Below are positions 9,019 through 21,088 of a stretch of 64,000 bases of DNA, in pieces. The translations under genes and the position numbers were made by a program. This stretch comes from CAIVVT01 sp963823095 (lineage in GTDB: Bacteria; Acidobacteriota; Terriglobia; Bryobacterales; Bryobacteraceae). The notes under the pieces were generated by a model. The model did not search any database. It saw only the letters and a program-made list of their open reading frames with translations, and had not been told where the DNA came from. Within the stretch, counting starts at the first letter, position 1, and every line of letters begins with the position of its first letter. The DNA lies in contig CAWGKI010000049.1 in NCBI GenBank assembly GCA_963823095.1, positions 124,001 through 188,000 on the forward strand, in the 5' to 3' direction.

Positions 9019-9093
9019 GGCGCTATCGTCTAAGGGTTAGGACGAAGCCCTCTCAAGGCTTAAATAGGGGTTCGAATCCCCTTAGCGCTACCA
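9019..9093 (+). tRNA. tRNA-Glu (anticodon CTC)
   Basis: A full cloverleaf can be drawn: the acceptor GGCGCTA pairs with TAGCGCT (one G-T at the first pair), the D arm has GTC/GAC, the anticodon stem AAGCC/GGCTT encloses loop CTCTCAA with anticodon CTC at 9052-9054, the T arm AGGGG/CCCCT holds loop TTCGAAT, the discriminator is A and CCA is encoded. The CTC anticodon reads GAG codons. Confidence 0.95.
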
Positions 9094-9135
9094 AGCCCCG
9101 CCGTTCGTACTCCCCCCGAAAACACCAGAAATCTC

Positions 9136-9239
9136 GAAACGGAGCCACGACCGTATGGGAGTGGTTGCCCTGGCGTTCTTACTGGAAAGACGGGTCCTCC
9201 AGGATACAACCAGTCCTTAACGGTCGCGGCTCCGTTTCA
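9136..9239. repeat. Inverted repeat, family A
   Basis: The left arm 9136-9167 and right arm 9208-9239 are near-perfect reverse complements around CGGAGCCRCGACCGT, spaced by about 40 bases. Other copies lie at 10390, 37187 and 63411. It fills most of the gap between the tRNA and the DUF72 gene. Confidence 0.8.
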
Positions 9240-9245
9240 GCGCCT

Positions 9246-10163
9246 TTACGCAGCCTTGGGCCGTTCAATCAGCGGCGTGAGCAACTCCATCTGGACCGGG
9301 CGGGGAGCGCGGAACGCGGCTAGTTCCGCCGGGTAATTCCGAATTAACTGGGCGGGCGCGCTGAGCGGAACCCGGTCGAGTATCTCTCCCAATTGCAGGG
9401 CATTCACCAGGCAGGCTCCGGCTTGCGCGCTGGTGAAGACCACCAGACATTCTCTGGCCGCGGCTGCCAGACGCGACAGACGCGGTTGCCACGCTTCCAA
9501 CTCGTCCAACGAATACAGGTACGGCTCGGCAGAAGCTCGTCGACCAAACTCGCGGTAGGCGTCCGGCGAGGAGCGCCCGTGCAGGCGGACCAAGCCCGTG
9601 CTCGTGGTCAGCACCGAAGCCGGTGGCATCCCACGGAAGTATGCGGGCTGGTCCAAGTTGACGAAGGAGACTTTGTATTTCGACAGAATCGCAAGAGCCT
9701 CTTCGGAGAGCCAGCTCTCGTGCAGGAACTCACCGGCGAGACGGAATTCATGAAATGTCCGGCGCAGCTCGATGAGAAAGTCGCGGTTCTCGCGGTTGAA
9801 GCGGAAGGCCCAGGGGAATTCCATTACCAGAGCGGCCAGAAACCCCTCCCGTTGCAGCGGGAGCAAGCCCGATTTCCACGCTTCCACTGCGGCCGCCGAA
9901 AGGTCGCGGTCCTGCGTGAAACGGTGTCCGAGCACGGCCGTCAGGCGCAAGCGGGGATTAGCCGCCGCCTTCTTCATCCAGAGCCGGGCTATCTCAGGCT
10001 TGAGCGGCGTCTGGGCGGTCTGCTGGATCTCCAGCACCTCCACATAGGGCAAGAGCCGGTCGATGCGGTGTCGCCTCGGCGATAGACCGGCAAACACGGA
10101 ATCGTCCCAGTCGGACCGCTGCCAACCGGAGACCCCAACATGGATGCGCTCTGAGTTGATCAT
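9246..10163 (-). CDS. DUF72 (YecE-like) family protein
   Basis: The 305-residue product has the DUF72 signature: N-terminal VGVSGWQRSDWDD, YVEVLEIQQT (residues 40-49), a central TIM-barrel-like pattern with FVNLDQP, and VRLHGR near residue 195. The biochemical role of DUF72 proteins is not established. No signal peptide is present. A family A palindrome lies immediately downstream. The ATG at 10163 matches the usual N-terminal length before the first strand. Confidence 0.88.
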   Translation of the reverse strand: MINSERIHVGVSGWQRSDWDDSVFAGLSPRRHRIDRLLPYVEVLEIQQTAQTPLKPEIARLWMKKAAANPRLRLTAVLGHRFTQDRDLSAAAVEAWKSGLLPLQREGFLAALVMEFPWAFRFNRENRDFLIELRRTFHEFRLAGEFLHESWLSEEALAILSKYKVSFVNLDQPAYFRGMPPASVLTTSTGLVRLHGRSSPDAYREFGRRASAEPYLYSLDELEAWQPRLSRLAAAARECLVVFTSAQAGACLVNALQLGEILDRVPLSAPAQLIRNYPAELAAFRAPRPVQMELLTPLIERPKAA

Positions 10164-10389
10164 GCCGCCTCTTCGTCTTTTCTTCGATTCTTAGAATAGA
10201 ACAAAAGGCGAACAAAAGCAAGCGAAATCTTATCCTTAGCTTGAGGAGCGCGCGAGTGCGCAGGGGGAATACGTGTGTCTCCCAAGTTCCCTTGGGTCGT
10301 TGACCAGGAACGTAAATGATGCAGAATCAGCGGTCTAGCATGGTTACTCAGCACTACTCCACGAACGATTTGAGCGGTGTGAACCGGAA

Positions 10390-10423
10390 GCAACCACTCC
10401 CTCACGGTCGTGGCTCCGTTTCG
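10390..10423. repeat. Family A repeat, single arm
   Basis: This carries one arm only, on the reverse orientation (ACGGTCGTGGCTCCG), with the CAACCACTCC flank seen in the full inverted copies at 9136 and 63411. Confidence 0.7.
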
Positions 10424-10437
10424 CAGTTTCATCCGCT

Positions 10438-10584
10438 CAGCACCGAGCCGCGAATGAAAAGAGCGGTCCCTTGGGCATTCCTCCCGCGATGCGGCGCCTC
10501 TTCGGACTCGCCCTTCCGTTGAAAGCAGAGCAGCGCGGGGGCAGCTTTCAGGGGACCGCTCTTTGCATTCGCGGCTCGGTGCTG
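10438..10584. repeat. Inverted repeat, family D
   Basis: The left arm 10438-10470 begins CAGCACCGAGCCGCGAATGA and the right arm 10551-10584 is its reverse complement with few mismatches; about 80 bases separate them. A second copy with shorter spacing is at 44406-44496. Confidence 0.8.
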
Positions 10585-10668
10585 CTGGGATGTGGTGCTT
10601 GGGACGGCCAAATGCTGGCGGAGGCTGTGCGCGAAGTGGATACGATCAGCCGCAAATGCGAAACTGCG

Positions 10669-11478
10669 CTAGAAACGCGGACCGGTGGGCCAAGTCCCCG
10701 GCCTGGAGCGGTTGGAAGCGGGTTGCCGCGCAGGTTGAATCGGCTGGCGCGGGGCGCTGGCGCCTACCGGAACCTCGTCTTCCTGGAACTGCAACTGCCG
10801 GTCTAACAGCATTTCCATCGTGGATCCGCGTTCGAGCATCGTTTCGGGCCCCCGGCTCATGAGGACCCCAACCAAGCCCGCCGCGACCCCAACTCCAGCG
10901 CCGATGCCCGCGCCCTTGGCTCCACTGGCAACGCCGCCGATCATGGCGCCATAACTGGCTGCCGTCGCGACCTTCGTGGCGTCGCCCAGTTTGTCCGAGT
11001 CGCCCTTGATCTTGCCTTCGCTCCGGTCGAGCGTCCCCTTCTGGTCGCCGTCGAGGGTCGATGGCCGCGCCCGGAAATCGCGTGTCACGCCGTTAGGCAG
11101 GGTCAACGAGTCGAAACGGACGAACAGCGCCGAGCGCCCCTTTACCTTGCCGGCGCGCTTTACCTGCGTGACGGTCCCCGTGACGTAGCTCCCGGTAGGG
11201 ATCACTAACCTGCCGTCCACCAGCACGGGAAACGCAGTCTCCAGATAGACGCGGTCGCCCTCGGCGGCGTTCTTGGTGCTAATGCTGTTGATCAGGTTGA
11301 GCAGAATCTTGGTGCCGGGCTCGACGAAATAGATGTGTTGCGGATCGGCCGGAGCGCTTGCGGCGGCAACTGTCGCGGCATTTGCTGACGTCGGGGCGGG
11401 TTGCTGAGCCGAGGCCTCGACCTGGGCAAAGGTAAGAACCGCACTGGCGGCAACGCTGAAGACAAGTCGGAGCAGCAA
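10669..11478 (-). CDS. Secreted protein with a TrbI/VirB10-like beta domain
   Basis: The preferred start is a TTG at 11476-11478 preceded by GAGGTG; it gives a clean signal peptide (LLRLVFSVAASAVLTF, Ala-rich cleavage). The frame is open to a GTG at 11544, but that extension is unlikely. After a Pro/Ala linker comes VEPGTKILLNLINSISTK, then VIPTGSYVTGTVTQVKRAG, a pattern shared with the VirB10/TrbI C-terminal fold in many acidobacterial secreted proteins. A Gly-rich hydrophobic segment (GAGIGAGVGVAAGLVGVLM) follows. No conjugation genes are nearby, so a secretion-system role is not implied. Confidence 0.72.
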   Translation of the reverse strand: MLLRLVFSVAASAVLTFAQVEASAQQPAPTSANAATVAAASAPADPQHIYFVEPGTKILLNLINSISTKNAAEGDRVYLETAFPVLVDGRLVIPTGSYVTGTVTQVKRAGKVKGRSALFVRFDSLTLPNGVTRDFRARPSTLDGDQKGTLDRSEGKIKGDSDKLGDATKVATAASYGAMIGGVASGAKGAGIGAGVGVAAGLVGVLMSRGPETMLERGSTMEMLLDRQLQFQEDEVPVGASAPRQPIQPARQPASNRSRPGTWPTGPRF

Positions 11479-11632
11479 GATAGGCACCTCGTAAAACTGC
11501 ACGCGGACGGCGAGCGGTTCCCCGCTCTGTCGCGGAACGACCACAGCTCAATTCCAGGCTAACGCCGTTAGGCGCAAGCCTCCACACCCATTTGAACGTC
11601 TTCGGCTCAAGCGCGGTTGCATCTGCCGCGCG

Positions 11633-12643
11633 TCACCCTTCCGGTTCCAGGACCGGCCGGCCCGCTATGGCCAACGCCTTCCTTGCGGTTGTCGCGAGCG
11701 GCAGCGCCGCCAACTCGTCCCGCGGGATCCAGCGGAAGCCCTTCGGCGCTTTCACGGGATCGGCCTGCCACACCTCGACGGTATAGTCGTGGCGAGTAAT
11801 CGAGTGGCGGAATTCTCCCAGTTTGGCAGTGCGGCGCGCGCCAGGAATAAAGCGCGGTTCCGGCAACTCCCAGAAGCCTGCCAGACGAGGCTCGTGCGCA
11901 CTGCGCTGCCGCATGAGGACCCGGCCGTCCTTCTCCACCAGCAATAGTTCGATCGCCAGTTTGATGGCGTCGCGCTTGTTCAGCTTCACCGGCAGCTCGT
12001 TCTGGATGCCTTCGGCTCGGGCCGCGCAGTGCTCCCTCAGCGGGCACAGCAGGCATTGCGGGCCGCGCGGCAGGCAGACAGTGGCGCCCAGCTCCATCAC
12101 GGCTTGATTGAAGTCGCCGGGCCGGCGCGGGTCCAGCATCGTTTGCGCGAATTGCTGCAGCTTCACCCGGACGGAGGAGCTTTGCACCTCACCGCGCTCG
12201 GCGGTCAGCCGGCTGATCACCCGAACCACATTACCGTCGAGAACCGCGTGCGGCAGGCCGAATGCGATGCTGGCCACCGCCGCGGCCGTGTAGTCGCCCA
12301 CGCCAGGCAACTCGCGGATCCGCTCGTACGTTTCGGGGAAGGCACCCAGCTTCGCGATCGCCTGGGCCGCGCGCTGGAGATTGCGCGCGCGAGCGTAGTA
12401 GCCCAACCCGCTCCACATCGCCAGAAGCTCCTGCTCCGGGGCACCCGCCAGAGCTTGCGGAGTGGGATACCGTTCGATGAACCGCTCATAGTAAGGCACG
12501 ACGGCGACCACCCGCGTCTGCTGGAGCATCACTTCGGAAAGCAATATGCGCCATGGATCGCGCGTCCCGCGCCACGGCAGATCCCGGCGCGTGGCCCGAT
12601 ACCAATCGAGGAGCAATTGACCGCAAAGACGGAGTTGGAGCAT
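11633..12643 (-). CDS. mutY: A/G-specific adenine glycosylase MutY
   Basis: Removes adenine mispaired with 8-oxoguanine. The 336-residue product has SEVMLQQTRV with catalytic E37, the helix-hairpin-helix LPGVGDYTAAAVASIAFG (112-129), D136 in VLDGNVV, and the iron-sulfur pattern C190-x6-C197-x2-C200-x5-C206. Residues from about 225 to the end resemble the NUDIX-like 8-oxoG recognition domain. It is divergent from uvrA with under 100 bases between them, so the two repair genes may share a control region. Confidence 0.96.
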   Translation of the reverse strand: MLQLRLCGQLLLDWYRATRRDLPWRGTRDPWRILLSEVMLQQTRVVAVVPYYERFIERYPTPQALAGAPEQELLAMWSGLGYYARARNLQRAAQAIAKLGAFPETYERIRELPGVGDYTAAAVASIAFGLPHAVLDGNVVRVISRLTAERGEVQSSSVRVKLQQFAQTMLDPRRPGDFNQAVMELGATVCLPRGPQCLLCPLREHCAARAEGIQNELPVKLNKRDAIKLAIELLLVEKDGRVLMRQRSAHEPRLAGFWELPEPRFIPGARRTAKLGEFRHSITRHDYTVEVWQADPVKAPKGFRWIPRDELAALPLATTARKALAIAGRPVLEPEG

Positions 12644-12733
12644 TCGCGTGGATCGTCTGGGGGTTCGACCCAGGTTGATACAATGATAGGCGATCCCTCA
12701 TTTCCGCCTCGATTCCATAGGATTTCGCACAAA

Positions 12734-15631
<2,898 letters not shown>

Positions 15632-15649
15632 AGGACACTCTTGATCGGA

Positions 15650-15687
15650 GGCCGGCCAGGGGGCCGGCCGCAGACCAGGGGGTCTGC
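15650..15687. repeat. Two tandem hairpins (family C-like)
   Basis: GGCCGGCC arms around AGGG (15650-15669) are followed directly by GCAGACC/GGTCTGC arms around AGGG (15670-15687). They lie between uvrA and the TPR gene and resemble the element at 37809-37960. Confidence 0.65.
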
Positions 15688-15723
15688 CCCACTCGATTAG
15701 GAAACAGGCACAATAGAAGCGGA

Positions 15724-16968
15724 ATGACACCCGCGATCCTACTGCTGCTCGCGGCACTGGCTCAAACGCCAAAGTCCCAAACGCCCGCCGCGCCCGCGCG
15801 CGATCCGATGGCCGAGGCGATGCGCGACCTGGATGCGGGCAAGACGCAGCAGGCCATTGCGACTTTGAAAGAGGTCCTCGAACAGAACCCCGACAACTAC
15901 GGAGTCTGGTTCAACCTCGGCATCGCTTACAGCATGGCCGGCCAGGATGCCGACTCCGTGACCGCGTTTCGCAAGGTGCTCGCGCTCGAGCCGAAGCTCT
16001 ACGAAGCGCAGCTCAACCTGGCGCAGATCTTGCTGAGACAGAAGAAGTACGCCGAGGCCGCGGAATTTCTCACGAAGGCCACGGAACAGAAACCGCGGGA
16101 GATCCGTCCACAACTCATGCTCGGAAAGGTGCTGCTCGCCACCGGCAAACCCGCCGAGGCGGAGGCGAGATTCAAAGCCGTGACCGCGATCGACGGGAAA
16201 CAGGCCGAGGCTTTCCTGCTGCTCTCGCGGGCGCTGTCGGCCCAGGAGCGATGGGCGGATGCGGTAGAACCGCTTACCCGATATACCGAGTTGACCCCGG
16301 CGGACACTGCCGCGCAGATGGAGTTGGCGCAGACGCTCGAAAAGGCGAAGAAGCCGGCCGAGGCGGCGGCGATCTACCGCCGCTTCCCGAAAGACCCTTT
16401 TGCCATGGAGCGTGCCGGCGTCCTGGAGTTGGACGCCGGGAACGCCAAGCAGTCGGTGGAGCAACTCACGCTGGCCGTTCAGGCCACTCCGACGCCAGAG
16501 CTACGCTACGCCCTGGCTACCGCCTATATGCGCAGCGGGCAAATCGAAAAGGCGGCCGAAGTAGCGGCGGATCTGGTCGCGCAAACGCCCGGCAATTTCG
16601 GCACGCGCATGTTCTACGGCCGGCTTCTGCGAGATCAGAAGAAGTACACGCCGGCGGCGGAGCAGTTCAGCTCGGCGACGAAGCTGAAGCCCGATTCCCT
16701 TGAGGCCTGGAACGAGTTGAGCGCGATGTTGGTGCTCCTCAAGAATTATCCTGCCGCTTTGGAGACTCTCGAGAAATCCAAGCAACTAGGCGGCGAGACC
16801 GCCGCGTATTTCTGGTTCCGTGCGATTATGTTCGATGCGTTGCAGCAGCATAAACCCGCGCTCGAAAGTTACCAGCGTTTTCTGGAGATGAGCCAGGGCA
16901 AGAGTCCGGACGAAGAGTTTAAGGCGCGGCAGCGGGCTCGCATCCTGACGAGGATCGTTAACAGATGA
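15724..16968 (+). CDS. Secreted tetratricopeptide-repeat protein
   Basis: The start is the ATG that gives a signal peptide (MTPAILLLLAALAQ); the longer open frame upstream crosses a palindromic repeat. The 414-residue product consists of about ten TPR units, for example NPDNYGVWFNLGIAYSMAGQ and EPKLYEAQLNLAQILLRQKK, spaced about 34 residues. TPR arrays bind protein partners, here probably in the periplasm. It overlaps the next gene by 4 bases (ATGA), forming an operon of three exported proteins. Confidence 0.9.
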   Translation: MTPAILLLLAALAQTPKSQTPAAPARDPMAEAMRDLDAGKTQQAIATLKEVLEQNPDNYGVWFNLGIAYSMAGQDADSVTAFRKVLALEPKLYEAQLNLAQILLRQKKYAEAAEFLTKATEQKPREIRPQLMLGKVLLATGKPAEAEARFKAVTAIDGKQAEAFLLLSRALSAQERWADAVEPLTRYTELTPADTAAQMELAQTLEKAKKPAEAAAIYRRFPKDPFAMERAGVLELDAGNAKQSVEQLTLAVQATPTPELRYALATAYMRSGQIEKAAEVAADLVAQTPGNFGTRMFYGRLLRDQKKYTPAAEQFSSATKLKPDSLEAWNELSAMLVLLKNYPAALETLEKSKQLGGETAAYFWFRAIMFDALQQHKPALESYQRFLEMSQGKSPDEEFKARQRARILTRIVNR

Positions 16969-17393
16969 AAGTTTTGATCGCGTTGTTCTGCCTGACGCTT
17001 TGCCTGGGAGCGGCCGATTTGGAGGCCGTGAAGAAAGAGCCGGATCCCGAGAAGCGCAGCGACAAGGCACTCGATGCCGCCGCGGAGATACTCAAGCAAG
17101 CGCGTGCGCTGCCTACCGAAGGCGGATCGATCGACGATTTGCAGAAGGACATGGACACGATGATCGAAGCTGTCGAGCTGTCTCTGAAGTCCCTCCGCGA
17201 TACGGGCAAGCGCCCGAACAAGCTGACCAGGTACTACAAACGCGGCGAGTTGAAGACCCGCGAAATGCAGAGGCAGATGGAGAATTTGATCCAGGCGCTG
17301 GCCTTCGACAACCGGCCTCCGGCGGAGAAGGCGCAAGCTCGGTTGACCGTTCTGCACGATGAGTTTCTGTTTGGAGTTATGAGCGGCAAGTGA
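16965..17393 (+). CDS. Small secreted helical protein
   Basis: The 142-residue product has a signal peptide (MKVLIALFCLTLCLGAADL) followed by a charged, fully helical body with SIDDLQKDMDTMIEAVELSL and a Lys/Arg-rich middle. No family was recognised. Translation is coupled to the TPR gene by a 4-base overlap, and the next secreted protein follows 7 bases after its stop. A role as a partner of the TPR protein is inference. Confidence 0.75.
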   Translation: MKVLIALFCLTLCLGAADLEAVKKEPDPEKRSDKALDAAAEILKQARALPTEGGSIDDLQKDMDTMIEAVELSLKSLRDTGKRPNKLTRYYKRGELKTREMQRQMENLIQALAFDNRPPAEKAQARLTVLHDEFLFGVMSGK

Positions 17394-17400
17394 GGCGGAT

Positions 17401-18081
17401 ATGCTCAGGTTCCCGTTCCCCGCACTGTTTTGCGCATTGCTCTGCGCAATGCCGGCCGCGGCTCAGCGCGACTTTCTGACAGCCGACGAAGTTGACCAGT
17501 TGCGGGAGGCGCAGGCGCCCGACGACCGGCTCAACATGTATGCGTTGTTCGCCCGCCAGCGGGTGGACCTGCTCGGCCAGCTCTTCGAAAAAGAGAAGAC
17601 GGGCCGCAGCCTGCTCATCCACGATACGCTCGACCAATACACGAAGATCATTGAAGCCATCGACACGGTGGTGGACGACGCCCTCGCCCGCAAACGGCCG
17701 GTGACGGTGCTTCCACACATCGCCAAAGTGGAGCGCGAACTGCTCACAAAGTTGGAGAAGTTCGCGGAGATCCCGGCGCCGGACGCGGAACGCTACCGCT
17801 TCAGTCTCGATCAGGCCATCGACACCACGAAGGACAGCGCCGACACATCGGAAGTCGATCTGACCGAGCGCACTCGTGAGGTGCAGGCGAACGAGAAGAG
17901 GATTGAGAAAGAGCGCCAGGCGATGAGCGCGCCCGAGAAGAAGGACGCGAAGGAGCAGGCCGCCGCGGAGAAGAAGCCGGCGGCTCCGAAGAAGAAAGCA
18001 ACGCTGCTGAAGAAGGGCGAGAGCCTAGACGAAGGGGCCGTCGAGGTCGACTCCAGCAAGCCGGACAAGAAGAAGCAATAA
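17401..18081 (+). CDS. Secreted helical protein with a Lys-rich tail
   Basis: The 226-residue product has a signal peptide ending AMPAAAQ, then helices (RDFLTADEVDQLREAQ), a region resembling the previous protein in charge pattern, and a C-terminal Lys/Ala/Glu-rich tail (KKPAAPKKKATLLKKG). No family was recognised. It is the third gene of the exported-protein operon and converges with the AI-2E transporter gene on the other strand. Confidence 0.75.
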   Translation: MLRFPFPALFCALLCAMPAAAQRDFLTADEVDQLREAQAPDDRLNMYALFARQRVDLLGQLFEKEKTGRSLLIHDTLDQYTKIIEAIDTVVDDALARKRPVTVLPHIAKVERELLTKLEKFAEIPAPDAERYRFSLDQAIDTTKDSADTSEVDLTERTREVQANEKRIEKERQAMSAPEKKDAKEQAAAEKKPAAPKKKATLLKKGESLDEGAVEVDSSKPDKKKQ

Positions 18082-18099
18082 CGCCGGGGCGTCAGCTTC

Positions 18100-19176
18100 T
18101 CAGGATTCTTCGGGCTGGTTCTTGTTCTCCTCCAGCATCTCGCGGAGAATCCGCAGCAGCGCGGCCGTAAAACTGAAAACGACCGGGCCGGCGATGATGC
18201 CCGCCAGACCGAAGTACTCGATTCCGCCGAAGATCGAGAGCACCACCAGCAGCGTGTTCATGGGCATGCTCCCGCGCAGGATCCAAGGGCGCAGGATGTT
18301 GTCGGATAGTCCTACGACGAGCAGGCACCACACCAGCAGGATCAGGGCGCGGATCCACGCTCCGGCGATCGCGAGATAGGCGACGGCGGGAACCCAGATG
18401 AGTGACGTTCCCACAATCGGCACCAGCGATGAGAACGTGCCGATCACGCTCCATAGCCAGGGCTGCGGAAGACCCACGATCGCGAAACCGACCCCCATCA
18501 GCGCGCCCTGCGTGGCGGCGACAATCAGCGTCCCGTTGACGTTCGCGCGAATCGACTCGGCGGTCACTCGGATCAGTTCCGTGACACGGTGAGCGGGAAG
18601 CGGGATCCAGCGTATCGCCAACGCCTGCAGATGCACTATTCCCTGAAAGAAGAAATACAGCGCGAAGAACGTAATGGCGGCTTGGGTCAGCGTGGAGGTG
18701 ACGTTGCCGAAGAGTCCGCCGATGCGGGCTATGGCCGCCTCGCTCGCACCCTGCAAGCGCGCCATCAGCGCAGCCTGAAGATTCGGAACGGCCATGCCAG
18801 TGGATTGAGCCAGCCAGGCCAGAGGACGCTCCAGAATGTTAGAAAACCAGACGTTCCAGCCTCCCTGGGAGCGGCTTGACGCCGAGATGGTCAGGTACAG
18901 GCTCTGCGCCTCGCGCGCGACCGTAACGGCGAGGAAAAGCAGCGGTCCGGCGATCATCATCATGATTCCCAACGTCGCGACGAGAGAGGCGAGAGCGGGT
19001 CTGCGCCAGCGCCGCTCCAAAGCCGCATAGAGCGGGAAACCCGAAATGCCCAGAACGCACGCGAGGAAGATGGCGTTGAGATAGGGCGCCAGGATCTGCC
19101 AGACGAGATACAGCGCGACCGCCAGCATCACCAGCACCGCAATCATGGAATCGCGCCGGCCGGGATCGCGGTTCAC
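18100..19176 (-). CDS. AI-2E family transporter (PerM/YdiK-like)
   Basis: The 358-residue product has about eight hydrophobic segments in the AI-2E pattern: two pairs near residues 10-45 and 60-85, a long extracytoplasmic stretch, and a C-terminal cluster including GFAIVGLPQPWLWSVIGTF and YFGLAGIIAGPVVFSF, the conserved end of the family. Members export small molecules or ions in exchange for protons or sodium; the substrate here is unknown. Its start overlaps the tsaE stop by 4 bases, so it is the last gene of the operon. Confidence 0.9.
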   Translation of the reverse strand: MNRDPGRRDSMIAVLVMLAVALYLVWQILAPYLNAIFLACVLGISGFPLYAALERRWRRPALASLVATLGIMMMIAGPLLFLAVTVAREAQSLYLTISASSRSQGGWNVWFSNILERPLAWLAQSTGMAVPNLQAALMARLQGASEAAIARIGGLFGNVTSTLTQAAITFFALYFFFQGIVHLQALAIRWIPLPAHRVTELIRVTAESIRANVNGTLIVAATQGALMGVGFAIVGLPQPWLWSVIGTFSSLVPIVGTSLIWVPAVAYLAIAGAWIRALILLVWCLLVVGLSDNILRPWILRGSMPMNTLLVVLSIFGGIEYFGLAGIIAGPVVFSFTAALLRILREMLEENKNQPEES

Positions 19177-19619
19177 GCGCGAACCTCCTTCACTTCAAAG
19201 CGACGCGTTTCGATTTCGCTTTGGTCGTATTCAGCCGAGATGCAAATCTCGATGCGACGCTCAGGCAGCAGCGAGGGGAATCGTTCCGCCCATTCCAGGA
19301 AGACTGCGGCGGGGCGCGCGAAAACCTCGTCTAGCCCGAGACTCTCCACCTCGGCGACCGTGTCCAAACGGTAGAGATCGATGTGGTAGACCGACGTTGG
19401 GTCGCCGTATTCGTGAATCAGCGGGAAGGTGGGGCTGGAGACCTCTTCGGGACGGATGCCGCCGTAGCCGGCCGCCAGTCCCTTGGCGAGCGTCGTCTTG
19501 CCCGCGCCGAGATCGCCGATCAGCAGAATCGTCACGGGGACGGGCCATAAGGCGGCCAGACGCTCACCCAAAGCGATGGTCTCGTCTTCGTTTTGAGTGG
19601 TGTAGACCGTAGGCTTCAT
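19173..19619 (-). CDS. tsaE: tRNA threonylcarbamoyladenosine biosynthesis ATPase TsaE
   Basis: The 148-residue product has Walker A GDLGAGKTT (35-43), the switch-like SSPTFPLIHEY (61-71), HIDLYRL and LEWAERFP, all typical of TsaE. TsaE works with TsaB, TsaC and TsaD to make the t6A modification at position 37 of ANN-decoding tRNAs. None of the partners is in the window. Both ends overlap neighbours by 4 bases (nnrDE upstream, the transporter downstream). Confidence 0.96.
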   Translation of the reverse strand: MKPTVYTTQNEDETIALGERLAALWPVPVTILLIGDLGAGKTTLAKGLAAGYGGIRPEEVSSPTFPLIHEYGDPTSVYHIDLYRLDTVAEVESLGLDEVFARPAAVFLEWAERFPSLLPERRIEICISAEYDQSEIETRRFEVKEVRA

Positions 19620-21088
19620 GGTCGCAGTTCACTCATCGCGTGCGGCAGGTAGCGAAGCAGATCCATCGCAGTCAGGCCTTGTTCGCCCAATTCGGCTGCG
19701 CCCAACTCACCCGCGCGGCCATGCAGCCAGACAGCGGCAAGAACCGCATTTTCAGCGTTCCTGGGGAATTGGGCCAGTAGACCCGCGACGATTCCGGTGA
19801 GAATGTCTCCGCTGCCCGCGGTCGCCATCGCGGGCGTGCCTGTCGGATTGACGAAAACGCGCCCGTCCGGCAAAGCGATGACCGTTCGTTGTCCTTTGAG
19901 TACGACGACGCAGGCGCGCTCGGTGGCGAATCGCCGGGCCGTGCCGACGCGGTCGCTCTGCACGGCGTCAATGCCGCAGCCGCAGAGACGCGACATCTCG
20001 CCGGGATGCGGAGTCAGCACGCGCAAATGCCCCGACGCGTTCAACGTGGTCGTGGAGAGCGCATTCAAAGCATCGGCGTCGACGACGGCCGGAACGGAGG
20101 CATTCGAGAACAGGTCCAACACAAGCGCTTCCGCCTTCGGATCGCGCCCGAGGCCAGGTCCGATAGCGAGGACGTCGCGTTCGCCTACGCCGTCGGCCCA
20201 TTCGCCGGTCATCAGCTCCGGCATGAGGGTCGTAACGGTGGCGCGCTCGCGCGGATCGGCCGCCACGGTCACCAGTCCCGCGCCGCTGCGCAATGCGGCC
20301 GCACCCGACATGGCCGCGGCTCCGCCCTTGCCCCACGCGCCGCCGACCACCAGGACGTGTCCGTAAGTGCCCTTGTGCCCGGCGCGTTCACGCGGCGCGA
20401 AGAGGCGGGCGAACATGCCCGGCTCCACCAGGTTCAGCCAGTGTCCGCTCTCTTCCTCAAGGAACCTGCGTGGGACGCCGATGGGCGCAACCGTGATCTC
20501 GCCGGCCCGGTCGCAGGTGGGCGGCAGGATCAATTCAATCTTGGGTGCGGCGAGCGTCACGGTGTACGCCGCGTGGACCGACTCGCCTTCGGCGTGCAGC
20601 CCCGACGGGACATCCACGCTCACGATGGTCGCCAGCGGGAAGCCCGCGTTCATTTCTCGAATCAGTTCCAGCGCGTGGCCCTCCGCTGGACCTCTGAGAC
20701 CCGTGCCCAACAGTGCGTCGACAATCAGCGTTGCCGCTCGCATTTCAGTCACGATCTTGCGCGAAAAGGGGACGCCGTGGGCATGCGTCATGGCCCAATT
20801 CGTAGCAGCATCGTCCTGAAACTCTTCCAGCGGCGCGGCCAGCAGAATGTGCAGCCCGGCGGGCCGGAAGCGCGTCCACAACTGGCGCGCGATCACTAGC
20901 CCGTCGCCGCCATTGTTGCCCTTGCCGCAGACTACGACGATGCGTTGCCGCTCCAAGGGAGCGAAGGACTTCTCCAGAAACTCGACGACGCGGCAGCCGG
21001 CGTTCTCCATGAGGACCAGCCCCGGAATGCCGGCCTCGATGGTCCGCCGGTCGGCTTCGCGCATCTGTTCCGCCGTCAGAATCTTCAT
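19616..21088 (-). CDS. Bifunctional NAD(P)H-hydrate epimerase/ADP-dependent dehydratase
   Basis: Repairs hydrated NAD(P)H. The N-terminal half is the YjeF_N epimerase with GKGNNGGDG (55-63) and VSVDVPSGLHAEGE. The C-terminal half is the ribokinase-like dehydratase with HKGTYGHVLVVGGAWGKGGA, LTPHPGEMSRL and the ATP/ADP site ATAGSGDILTG. The 490-residue length is normal for the fused form (NnrDE, E. coli YjeF). It lies between the K+ channel and tsaE with 4-base overlaps on both sides, a linkage to tsaE seen in many bacteria. Confidence 0.96.
   Translation of the reverse strand: MKILTAEQMREADRRTIEAGIPGLVLMENAGCRVVEFLEKSFAPLERQRIVVVCGKGNNGGDGLVIARQLWTRFRPAGLHILLAAPLEEFQDDAATNWAMTHAHGVPFSRKIVTEMRAATLIVDALLGTGLRGPAEGHALELIREMNAGFPLATIVSVDVPSGLHAEGESVHAAYTVTLAAPKIELILPPTCDRAGEITVAPIGVPRRFLEEESGHWLNLVEPGMFARLFAPRERAGHKGTYGHVLVVGGAWGKGGAAAMSGAAALRSGAGLVTVAADPRERATVTTLMPELMTGEWADGVGERDVLAIGPGLGRDPKAEALVLDLFSNASVPAVVDADALNALSTTTLNASGHLRVLTPHPGEMSRLCGCGIDAVQSDRVGTARRFATERACVVVLKGQRTVIALPDGRVFVNPTGTPAMATAGSGDILTGIVAGLLAQFPRNAENAVLAAVWLHGRAGELGAAELGEQGLTAMDLLRYLPHAMSELRP

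Larger units (their letters stand above)
10164..10668. other. Gene-free stretch filled by palindromic repeats
   Basis: No credible gene was found. The short open frames here run through repeat arms and lack protein-like composition. The stretch holds a family A half-copy and a large family D inverted repeat, listed separately. Confidence 0.6.

Noticed and set aside
9019..9239. tRNA as an integration site for a mobile element
   Set aside because: No integrase gene and no direct repeat of the tRNA 3' end was seen nearby; the adjacent palindrome belongs to a dispersed family.
10160..10806. Small open frames (10160-10432, 10471-10806)
   Set aside because: They consist mostly of palindromic repeat arms, with no plausible start or composition.
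10669..11478. Conjugation or type IV secretion component
   Set aside because: The VirB10-like fold is shared by many acidobacterial secreted proteins, and no other secretion gene is present.
12029..12733. Extension of the uvrA frame upstream
   Set aside because: It runs antisense to mutY, and the family start is at or near 12734.
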